64,000 bases of DNA, from positions 19,118,388-19,182,387 of the forward strand of contig JACDQD010000008.1 in NCBI GenBank assembly GCA_019843655.1, given 5' to 3'. The stretch comes from Lethocerus indicus (lineage: Eukaryota > Arthropoda > Insecta > Hemiptera > Belostomatidae). This document shows positions 44,023-64,000 of the stretch, one piece after another. Numbering within the stretch: position 1 is the stretch's first letter; each line of letters begins with the position of its first letter. The notes beneath the pieces were generated by a model that was given only the letters and a program-made list of their open reading frames with translations, searched no databases and had not been told where the DNA came from. Position numbers and translations under genes: made by a program.

Positions 44023-46008
44023 CTTAGGTATAGTTGAAATTAACTCTTTTCTGAACTAAAAAAAAGCAGTTAACAAATATTTTTAGTTAGTTATGTTCGT
44101 TACCACTACACTCAACTAATATAGTTGCAACGAATTTTTACCTCGGCCGATTTCACGTTTCATCATAATTATTGTTAGATCCGGAATGAATAATTGTAGT
44201 AATGTTACTACTTCTATTATGGTTAACGCAACCTCGGGGGTGTCCCTGATTCTTAACCCGATACAACTAAATTGAACCAGTTGAATATTAGAACTGTCCA
44301 CTTTATTCCGACTGAAATTGTATATAGTCGCGCCCCAGAGTTCGTTTTCTAGTTGCGTGAAACTTCAATATTCCCGGTCCAATTTCTTGAATATAGTTTG
44401 AATAAGTCTTCCGTTCGTTATGAGCGCCGTGTTTCGTTCGGATCCAATTTCCGTTGCCGACGATGTAAACGGCAAATTAGTGTTTATTCGTAATTACAAC
44501 TGGCTTCAGCTGATGACGGGCCGAGGGAGGGAACGCCACTTACGAAGTTATCCAACCCCTTAGGAGTGGGGAGCCGGGGGTGGGGCCCTAATTAGTTTGC
44601 TAAATATTCAACTTACTGTTCTACCACTTACTGGGATCGAGTCTTGCCCAACTAAATTTTGCAGGGGCTCATTTGCAGAATTATGTACCCCAGAGATTTA
44701 GATGCCTAGTATTGAAAATGTGCTAAAGAATTCATTCTGGATAAGAAATTTATTTTCTGTACCAATAATATAACTCAACAAATAAAATTTGGTATGGAAT
44801 AAAGGAAAACATCGATGAACACAAATAATGATACAATAGCTATAATTAAATAAACACTATAATTACGACTTTCATTCTTCCAATTGGGAACTGCATCCTT
44901 TTAAGAAAGTATACTTGGATAGTGGATATATTGGAAAGTGAACCATGTAAAATAATTATTTAAATTTTATATATTATATTGAATAACTCCTTCAGCTACA
45001 ATATGAATATCTTACAGTATATCGGAAGCAGAACGCTCTTTGTACATAATCGCAACAAGGGTTTTTTTTTCAGTGATCCACTATCTACCTACAAGTGGAT
45101 TAATATTTACCTGCGAGGTTTCTACCACCGTCAGTACATAATGCCTCAACGAGACTGGGATGGGGATGCTTATAACATAGGGGAAGTATAACGAACGAAC
45201 ATAAATTAGTTCATGTCTTAAAAGCGCCACCTTTTAGCACGAAATATACACTGACGATTGGAAAAAAATAGATGACCGACCCCCGATCAAATCTCTCAAA
45301 TCGGAATAAATATCGAGTGTCCAATTATGGCCGGTTGAGATTAGATTCGACTGGTTTGCCGGCGGTGAGCTACAGGCTTCCGTTTCGATCGGACAAATTT
45401 ACACCCCACCATCCCTACGAACGGCCAATAAAAAATGGGCCGTACGCCGAATACATTCTGGAGCGAAGGAACCGCGCCGAATTAGCTTAGGAGCTGTGCC
45501 AATTTGTCCGACGGCCTGGAGTTGACGGGGGCCCACGGTTCGGGCGGATAGGGGTGAAAAAAAGCGAGAGGAACGGGCCCCCGACAGTGAGGGTGGCCAT
45601 AGTTGTGTACGGCGGCTATAAATAACCGGCCGGCCGCCCTACCCGCCCGATTAATCACCGGCCCCAGCGCTATCCTAATGGCGTTAAATAATTTGGGAGC
45701 CTCCTTCTTTAATCGGGCTCGGTGAACCCGGGGGCATGGTTCCCGCCGTATGCATTAACAGTAGAAGAAGAAAGCGTCTCCGAGCGATAACTTTCAAACT
45801 TTCGACTGTGACATATTCATCATGATATTGCCGTAAATATTTTTATGTTATCATTTCGTTAGTTGTATATACGACATACGCGAGTGGGCTGCGTCCGATT
45901 TTACTGGCAAATGATTCTGGAACGTAAATCTATTTTCGAAAAATTTCCTGAATAAAAAATTTCAACTGATCAAATGAACACTAATAAATACAGTATTGTT
46001 TTTTTCAG
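44023..46008. other. Intergenic DNA, no gene seen
   Basis: GC-rich patches lie at 44500-44600 and 45270-45770. A 72-codon open frame at 45272-45490 (+) has no recognisable domain. The last 50 bp, ending at 46008, look like a 3' splice site and are described with the exon candidate that follows. Confidence 0.5.
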
Positions 46009-46151
46009 ACAGCGCATACATCGACAATCCTTCCCCACAATCGCCAGCAAATTGCCGACGACCTCCACCGGATTACTTCAATTTGGTTTTGAGAAACAAC
46101 AGTACTCATAAATCCGGGAATGATTCCGGAGTGAATCAGGAAATTTATTGA
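46009..46151 (+). CDS. Candidate terminal coding exon, product unknown
   Basis: Just upstream is a good-looking 3' splice site: a branch-point-like CACTAAT at about 45979, then a T-rich tract and CAG ending at 46008. In the frame that starts after two spare bases, the sequence reads SAYIDNPSPQSPANCRRPPP, then DYFNLVLRNNSTHKSG, and ends in TGA at 46149. The piece is polar, proline-rich at first, and resembles the tail of a cytoplasmic region, but I do not recognise the protein. After the TGA the same frame stays open to 46262, so the stop could also be an error or a readthrough. The antisense strand is also open for 84 codons (46005-46259) with a hydrophobic product, which weakens the case. 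No upstream exon or poly-A signal was found. Confidence 0.3.
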
Positions 46152-46615
46152 TATAGAGGGGAACATTATCTGCCAGAGAACGACCGAAAGGAACATTCCA
46201 GTTGCCCCAATTGGTGGTATACCCGGAGGAATAGGAAGGGTCCAATTATAGTTGCACAATGATAACTATAGCGGAACAGGATAGTAGTACCGCCTATAAA
46301 AAATAATGATTATCATCATTCGTGCCAGGATGAACAAACGAGGGCGCGCATTCGGCAAATCCTGAGTTGTAAATCCTGCGCTGTAATGCCCTAATGCGTT
46401 AATGACTGTAGAAAATCGCGTTCTATATTCATCGTTCTAACGAATGCACCGAAAATCAAATTTCCTTGTTAAATTTAAACGGCTTGCAAAAATGTAACCG
46501 GGCGCGCGTTCAACGGAGATTTGAAGAAGAATTTTGGGTTCGGTTAAAATGGCTGGGAGGAGTTAAAATCGTAAGAAGAATGAAATGGCGGAAGGAGGAA
46601 GAAACCGAAGAGGAC

Positions 46616-46656
<41 letters not shown>

Positions 46657-48110
46657 GTGAGGGACGACAGGAAACAATATGGCGGCGAAGCCGGGCTTCT
46701 TATTTATGAATGAAGAGCACGAATTTAACCCTCCCGCTCGGTCCGGAGCGGGCCCTTTCTCTTTTAACGGGCGCCCGGACGCGCCCTCCTCCCCGCCACT
46801 TGCGCACGCACGCTCACGCCCACCCGACACAAAAGAAAAAGTTACACTCAACGCGGAAAACGTTCTCTGGGCGGAAGAGCGGGCGAAAATTGAAACACCG
46901 TCGGAAATAGCCCGCCAGCCGGTACTGCGTTACTCCAAGTGTTCTCTCGGACATTCTTACGTTTTCTAGGCCGAGTGAAAATGTTTGGCGGATTCGTCTT
47001 CAGTTAAAAGTTCCTTACCGGTTAAAATATTACCGAATTTTTATACACTGCAATTTTATGCGCGATATGGATGGGATTATTTTGAAATCTATAAATAATG
47101 CAGATATTTTATAGCCATTACTGACCCTGTTGTCCCCAATTCTTGGGATATTCTTTACTTTTAGTAATTAAGAGAGAAAAAACTAGTAAAATTTACCGGA
47201 TGGCTTTATATCGATCAATGTGGGATGAGCAAAGAAAAAAAAAATATTCAGCCATCGAATGCCTCGGATGGACAAGATAAGGTATTAATTTCCTTGTGCT
47301 CTATCTGATACGTTCTACTGAGGTAGTAGCGAACAGCTTAAAACCAATTTAGCATAGAGTTAAAAAGGTTAGTGAATAATAATACAGTAACCCGCGGGTA
47401 CCCGATCAAATGTTTTATTATTCTGGATTTGTTATTAATACCCTACCCCATATTTTACCTTTTTAAATGTTCCACGTAGTTACTACGTATGATGTTAATA
47501 CATAATATAGTATATACATGGGGAGAGATTAGTCATGTTTTGCAGCTGTTATTAGTCTTCCGGTGTTTAGGGTTGGAAAGGGGGTTGTGATGAAAATAAA
47601 ACGTCGCCCGACGGCTAGGAAACTTCGGCCGGTCCCCGACCACCCTCTCGTTACTTGTTGCTTTTATTGCGTTCCCCTCACCACCAACCCCTCGCCCCTC
47701 CCCCCCTCTAAGCCCACAACCCCACAAACACCCCTTGATTGTGTAAAGCCTCGTGTTTTTGGCAACAGAGGTCGCCTCCCGCCACCCCCGTCCCACCAAA
47801 TAAATGGGTACTCATTTTCCCGGCCCTTGCATGTTCCCGGGACCGCATCGCAGAGCTTAGTTTTGTCCACTATTGACCGGCAATCGTTAGCCGAAGGGAA
47901 AAGGAAAATAAACATTTCCTATTCCAATTAGACAGACAATTAATGCGCCGTCATCCCTGCAATTTGAAAAGGGATACAGATACTACAAAAACATGTTCTA
48001 CCATAGTATTTGGCCTCGGACACTATTAGAAGCTGATATTTCTTTATTTAAAAGTTGTTTCTCCAGAGATGAGAGACAGAAGGGCGCAAAAACGATAAAA
48101 GTTTTCATTT
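46152..48110. other. Intergenic DNA with a small (GA)n
   Basis: A GC-rich patch covers 46490-46960 and contains the (GA)n listed separately. A second GC-rich patch, at 47560-47860, holds open frames on both strands (122 codons on plus, 88 on minus) without any domain I recognise. Confidence 0.5.
46621..46653. repeat. (GA)n microsatellite, 33 bp
   Basis: About 16 GA units, followed by a short GAGTGAGTGA drift. Confidence 0.97.
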
Positions 48111-48370
48111 AATCATGTTTCAACCAGGTAAATATTTTTTAGCTAACATTATGTCAAATGGGCTTAGTAATGAAATGAAAGCAATATTTGTTACACTATT
48201 TTAAAAATATAGTGGTTCTATAAAAGTATACATGTTATTGCAAACTAATACGGCGTTGAAAGCGGCAAGCCCGCAACGCTCCGTAACGTCGGCTCGGTAT
48301 CACGGGGGCCCGTAATTAAATTAACACATAATGTGAATAATCATAATAATAATACTATCAGGTTTTAGGT
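48111..48370 (+). repeat. Dispersed repeat, about 260 bp, copy 1
   Basis: It starts near ATCATGTTTCAACCAGGTA and ends near ACTATCAGGTTTTAGGTT. It aligns with 49738-50019, with a long, well-conserved middle (GAAAGCGGCAAGCCCGCAA at about 48257). Several small indels separate the copies. It is not coding, and the two copies are not flanking repeats of a retrotransposon, because what lies between them is ordinary DNA and an unrelated inverted-repeat element. Confidence 0.85.
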
Positions 48371-49186
48371 TCAGAACATTGCAATAATTAGATTTTCAGC
48401 TCAATGTAATATAATAAACTTTTATGATCAACTTGAGCACCTAAATTATCAAAGTAGTATAATTAGTAGAAGTATTTATTATTAGTAGAAATACTTAAGC
48501 GGAGATAAATTCGGATGGGAGTTATCAATGTTGCCCGTAGAGCCATATGAGAATGAGTGATTTGGGGTTGAGAGGGGCTGGAAAAAGCGAATCAATTTGG
48601 GCATTTGCCATTGGAGCGGCTATCCTCCTCCTCCTCCTCCTCCTGTTTCGGTTCCCAAGAGTAATTGCCGGGAACTGACGGAGCCTCCTCCGGGCATACG
48701 ACCGTGACATTTGGGGCGTCGGGGAGGCAGGGCTTTGAATGAGGTATCGATTGAGGTATCAATCGCCAAGGAGGCCCATCCCCGCACTCCCCGCCCCGAC
48801 AGGCTTATTCAACAGCTCCGGGGCCTTTTGGGAATGGACGGGGAGGGGTGAGGCGCTGAAAGGGTGCAAAATAGCGTCGCCGACCGCCCTCTCTCCACCC
48901 TATTCTGTCCCTAGCTATAAAACGGTCAACACGTTGAATTGGTAAGGACTTGTACCGCAACTCGAGTCAGTATTCGCTATGCATCTATTAAATATAATTT
49001 TACACGCTTTGCTGGGATAGCATGACATTAGATTTGTTTTCGATCCTATTATAAATTCCAATAAGAAGGATCTGTAGTGTATCCAACAGCGTAAACTATA
49101 ATTTACTTGACATAAAAAATTAAACAATTGGAGACATAAAAAAACATAAAAAATGAGACAAGATATACTGGCATAACATAAGTATT
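48371..49186. other. Intergenic DNA, no gene seen
   Basis: The part from about 48520 to 48910 is GC-rich and holds a (TCC)7 run at 48623-48644 and a GAGGTATC direct repeat near 48740-48760. The rest is AT-rich. No gene is supported. Confidence 0.55.
48623..48644. repeat. (TCC)7 trinucleotide repeat
   Basis: Seven uninterrupted TCC units. On the minus strand they read as an Arg run inside a 61-codon frame that has no other support. Confidence 0.95.
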
Positions 49187-49403
49187 AATACCGTAGATTT
49201 CGTGTGTTTCCGTCTCCCCTCGCTGGTTTGGTCATTTGTTAGACCGGTTTCGACCGCTCGCCATCTTCAGTAGCGGTGTTAGTCACTTTTGGCACTTTGG
49301 ATGTTTTTTGGGCATCCTCACCTGCACTGTCACCGTCACTTGTACTGTGCAAGTCTAGCGAAAGGCCAAACCAGCGAGAGGAGACAGAAACATCTACGGT
49401 ATT
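49187..49403. mobile_element. Long-TIR element of the hairpin repeat family, 217 bp
   Basis: The two ends are inverted repeats of about 45-50 bp, starting AATACCGTAGAT on the left and ending ATCTACGGTATT on the right, with an 8-9-nt gap in one arm. Both arms match the 3' end of the copies at 17381 and 43837, so the element is two inverted family ends joined through a short middle (about 49270-49360). The GGTC/GACC hairpin is kept in the left arm (minus-strand reading GGTCTAACAAATGACC). No clear target duplication could be fixed. It has the shape of a MITE or fold-back element. Confidence 0.8.
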
Positions 49404-49683
49404 CTAACCCCTCGCAAACCACAAAACAGGTATTCTAAACTAATAAATATTAATATATTCGTTCCACTATATTAATGTAGGAACTTCGGGGAAATATTCC
49501 TAGCTGGTAGAATGAGGTTAAATGTGAATTATTGGTCGATTCCATCCACCAACGAGAATTAAAATGAACTATTTTTACTAAACGAGATTTATTTAAAAAA
49601 AAACAATAATTTTCAAGAATGGAAATGAACAAGGAGGAATTAGCTTGCATTCAAAGAATGAGGAAAAAATTTTTTCATTAATA

Positions 49684-50052
49684 TTAAACGTGTAACCAAC
49701 GCAACTTGGACTTTATTTTATTATAAATTTCACATTTTATCATGTTTCAACCAGGTAGATATTTTTCATTTAACATTGTGTCAAATGGGCTTAGTGCAAT
49801 GTAATGGATTCTGCATTTAAAAATCAAATTAATGCAATATTTGTTACAATATTAAAAATATAGTAAGAGGTTCTATAAAATTATAAATGTTTTTGCAAAC
49901 TAATACGGCGGTGAAAGCGGCAAGCCCGCAATGTTCCGTAATCTTGTCGGCTCGGTATTACAGGGCGCCGAAATTTAATTAACTCAATAATATGAATAAA
50001 TACTATCAGGTTTTAGGTTAAACGTATAATCAACACAACCTAGACCTTATTA
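49684..50052 (+). repeat. Direct repeats at 334-bp spacing around copy 2 of the dispersed repeat
   Basis: A 34-bp sequence starting TTAAACGTGTAACCAACGCA at 49684 recurs with changes at 50018 (TTAAACGTATAATCAACACA). Between them lies the second copy of the repeat described at 48111 (49738-50019). This is the start of a tandem arrangement with a period of 334 bp, of which the window holds one full unit and the beginning of the next. Confidence 0.8.
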
Positions 50053-60879
<10,827 letters not shown>

Positions 60880-63800
60880 TTGACGTGTGTCTACTGCGCT
60901 GCAATAAGTCGAGTTGTCGAGGGGCTAGCTGGGGTCGGGGGAGGTTCCGGCGGCGGCACGGCGAGGTGGAGGCCGTCGGGACGGGGCATAACAACGGGAG
61001 GGAGGTCCGGTTCCGGGAGAGGTATTGAGGAGGATGGGTCGAGCGTCCCCTGGGCTCATGCATTGGGGTCCAGTACGAGCGGGAGAATGCGTGAAGGCCG
61101 TCGGTGGGCCCGCCGAGGTTCAGAGAGCCCCGGTCTCCGGCCGTGGAAGGAAGGAGGAGTCAGGGCAGAGGATGAGCTGTCGACAGGCTGGCGGTCGTGG
61201 TGAGGGGCTAGTTCCCTGGGGAGCAGTCTCCTTAGCACCGAATGAGTTGTCGACAGCCGGTGGGAGGCAGCGGCGGGGAGGGCAGGCGGCGCACGCGGCG
61301 GGAAGGGCCAGATCGAGCGGTCTAGCGTTCAGAGTTGCAGCAGACGTGACGAAGAGCTAAGATGTTCAGGGGGGCAACGGCGGTTGTCGACAGGAGCTGC
61401 GGCAGCGGAGTAGGGGCGGAGGGAAGAGAGAAGGTCGTAGGTTCACGGCACGGACGCTAGAGGGCCGTGAGGGGAGGTTGCATGTGTTCGTGAGGTTCGT
61501 AGGCGGGAGGAGATGGGGAGGATGTGACGGGTAGAGAAGCCTGGGGAAGGTTCAGGGCAGCACGCGAGGAGTAACCGTTATCGACGGGCTCGTGAAGTGT
61601 GTGTTGCTTGGGGGTCCGTGAGGCGGGGTTCACGCAGAGAAGCACGAGAGAGTGAGTACGGTTGAGGTTGGGCTCGTGAGAGTCCAGGGGCGGCACAGCA
61701 GGCCAGCGCAGTCTTGTGACGGGTTCACGGCAGGCGGCGGTCGGTGAGGAGGTGAGTAGGCAGCGGCGGAGTCTAGAGGAGGAGGTGGTCGTTCGACAGA
61801 GACTGGGGTTCGTGAGCACGGGAGTAGGAGCAGAGTCGAGAAGTGAGGAGGTTCCAAGAGTCTTGCTTGGGGTTTGTGAGTAGGTTCAGAGGGAGGGGGG
61901 ATGTGAGTTGTCGAGGCTGGCGGGGCGTCAGGTTCAGCTAGCAGACAGGCGAGCAGGGAAAGTTCGGCGGCCAGGGGTAAGAGTAGCCGGAGAGGAATGT
62001 GAGTGCAAGGCGTGAGGTCGTGTGTCAGTTTAGCAGGAAGATAGACGCCAGAGCCAGTATAGGAGCAGGTGGTGGGAGGAGTTGTAGTTGTCGACGAACT
62101 GAGCTGCAGCAGGTCGTGAAGGGTTCCAGAAGCGGGTGGGTAGAGGGGAGGAGTTTGACGGGGGTTGTCGCTTGAGGGAGGTTCGGTCGTGCAGCACGCA
62201 CCTAAGAAGCCGGGGAATTGGTGGGGTCAGGAGGTAGGAAGATCCGAGATGTCGACTGGTTAGCAGTTCGTCGTTCGGACGGCAGTAGTAGTGCGAGCGG
62301 GAGGATGTGGTTGTCAGACTGACTTGACTAGGGGCAGTTCAGAGTCGTGAGGTGTCGGCACCGGGGCGCTGCTGATGTTGTCGCACTTGCGAGTGCGGCA
62401 GGCCAGTGATTGAGGAGGTTCGGGGCAGGGCGGCACGGCGGGTAGGGTAGGGAGGAGGAGGATGTGAGTTGTCGACAGGGGGGAGGTCGTGAGGGGAGGT
62501 TCAGGGCAGGGAGGCCAGGAGGGAGGATGAAGTTGTCGACAGAGCTGGCGGGAGTCGTGAAGGAGGTTCAGGGCAGGCAGGCGTAGGTGGAGCCGGTGCG
62601 GAGGATGTGAGTTGTCGACGGGCTGGCGGGGTCGTGTCGGAGGTTCCCGGCACGGCAGCGGAGTAAGGAGGGAGGATATGAAGTTGTCGAAAAAGCAAGA
62701 GTCCAGTCGTTCAGTTCGGCGGCACGGCACGGCAGGTAGGTGAACGAGAGGGAGGATGAGTTGTCGACAGGCTGCGGGGGTCGTGAGGGAGGGGGTTCGG
62801 CGGCAGGTAGGGAACCGGGCCGGAGGATGTGAGTTGTCGACTGCAGAGGTCGTAGAGGTCGGAGGCGCAGCAGCCGGTGGAAAAAAAGAATTGGTAGAAC
62901 GGAGGAGGATGTAGTTGTCGACAGGCTGCAGCAGAGAGTCGTGAAGTTCAGGCAGCACGGCAGGTAGAACCACGGAGGATGTGCAGGTCGACAGGCTGCA
63001 GGTGAGAGGGAAAGGCAGAGGAAAGGATGTGAGGTTGTCGACGGGCTAGCGAGGGGTGAGAGAGGAGGTTCTAGGGCGGCAGGACGGTCGGGAGTAGGAG
63101 CCAGCAGGGCGCACAGCTAGCGGGGGCGTGAGGGAGGTTCAGGAGGAGGATGTGAGTTGTCGACGGGCTGGCAGGGGTCGTGGGGGTTCCGGGCGGCACG
63201 GCAGGTAAAGCCGGAGAGGAGAGGCTGGCAGGGGGTCGTGAGGGAGGTGTCAGGGCGGCACGGAGGTGGGAGAACCGGGAGGAGGATGTGAGTTGTCGAC
63301 GGAGGCTGGCAGGGGTCGTGAGGGAGGTTCAGCGGCACAGGTAGGAGCCGGGAGGAGGATGTGAGTTGTCGACGGAGGCTGGCAGGGGTCGTGAGGGAGG
63401 TTCAGCGGCACAGGTAGGAGCCGGAGGAGGATGTGAGGTCGACAGGCTGGCGGGGTCGTGAGGGAGGTTCAGGCAGCAGCAGCGGAGTAGGAGGCCAGGA
63501 GGAGGATGTGAGTTGTCGACGGGCTGGCAGGGTCGTGAGGGAGGTTCAGGGCGGCACGGCAGGTAGGAGGCCGGGAGGAGGGTCAGGGCGGGCACGGCGG
63601 GTAGGAGGCCGGAGGGATGATGAGGTTGTCGACGGGCTGGCACGGCGTGAGGGAGGTTCAGGGCGGCACGGCGGGTAGGAGGCCGGGAGGAGGATGTGAG
63701 TTGTCGACACGCAGGGTGTAGGTTCGCGGCAGGGGCAGAGGAGAGGGGAGGACGATGAGGGTCGTGAGGGTCAGTCGGCCAGGAGGAAGGACAGGCTAGC

Positions 63801-64000
63801 CAGAGGATGTGTTCCAGTAGGAGGCCGGCACAGGGGGCGAGGGGAGTGCAGAGCAGCAAATGGGAGCCAATTAGGGGACGATAGCGATGTGGGTTGTGGG
63901 ACGAGGAGGATGTTGTCGGAGGATGTAGTTGTCGTGGCAGTAGGGAGCCAGAGAGGCCGAAGGGAGAGGTCATAAAAGGAAGGGGATCGGCAGCACGGCG
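60880..64000 (+). repeat. GC-rich minisatellite, about 72-78-bp unit, runs off the window
   Basis: The plus strand is G-rich and made of diverged tandem units. The common core is GAGTTGTCGACGGGCTGGCA, followed by GGGTCGTGAGGGAGGTTCAG, GGCGGCACGGCAGGTAGGA and GCCGGGAGGAGGATGT. The GTTGTCGAC core recurs at about 62468, 62532, 62610, 62759, 62832, 62913, 63034, 63155, 63292, 63364, 63511, 63625 and 63699. Spacing is 64-81 bp between neighbours, with larger gaps where a unit is degraded. Two neighbouring 72-bp units (63283-63354 and 63355-63426) are near-identical. Order is clearest from 62.4 kb on and blurs toward 60.9 kb. Minus-strand proline-rich frames (up to 219 codons) with recurring PVDNSHPPP are products of the repeat. 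Confidence 0.93.

Noticed and set aside
48111..50019. The two 260-280-bp direct repeats as LTRs of a retrotransposon
   Set aside because: The 1.4 kb between them has no retroviral-type protein, primer site or polypurine tract and holds an unrelated inverted-repeat element.
62314..62973. 219-codon minus-strand frame, proline-rich, with recurring PVDNSHPPP
   Set aside because: It is the translation of the GC-rich minisatellite. The unit length varies (64-81 bp) and the frame is not kept from unit to unit. Neighbouring frames give similar peptides.

Overview
The window looks like nuclear DNA of an arthropod, most likely an insect. Three fragments of Jockey-type non-LTR retrotransposons, a group found mainly in arthropods, are the main evidence; species and order cannot be told. 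Long (GA)n/(CT)n microsatellites, no long open frame with a recognisable domain, no operon-like gene packing, and intergenic DNA that alternates between AT-rich stretches and GC/CpG-rich patches fit a gene-poor eukaryotic intergenic or intronic region. I found no complete protein-coding gene and no RNA gene.

Layout. Positions 1-5000 hold a (GA)n array, two 5'-truncated Jockey-type LINE fragments and a short piece of a dispersed repeat family. Positions 5000-22500 are mostly unannotated, apart from a full-length copy of that family at 17381-17580. A third LINE fragment, on the minus strand, lies at 22530-22970, followed by a 34-bp duplication and a 210-bp (CT)n array. A 765-bp decayed hAT transposon with intact-looking ends lies at 34488-35252. 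Positions 43400-50100 are a repeat nest: a fold-back element enclosing a hairpin-bearing 67-71-bp minisatellite, a one-off candidate coding exon at 46009-46151, a 217-bp long-terminal-inverted-repeat element, and two copies of a roughly 260-280-bp repeat, one of which starts a 334-bp tandem unit. Another (CT)n array lies at 52806-52903.

From about 60.9 kb to the window end the sequence becomes a GC-rich, G-biased minisatellite with a unit of about 72-78 bp around a GTTGTCGAC core. It continues past the edge.

The most noteworthy items are the dispersed family with its conserved GGTC/GACC hairpin, which appears here as a solo copy, as a fold-back and as a carrier of tandem repeats, and the 3-kb minisatellite. 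I cannot point to a new gene system. The single exon candidate is tentative, and the other open frames have no support beyond being open.
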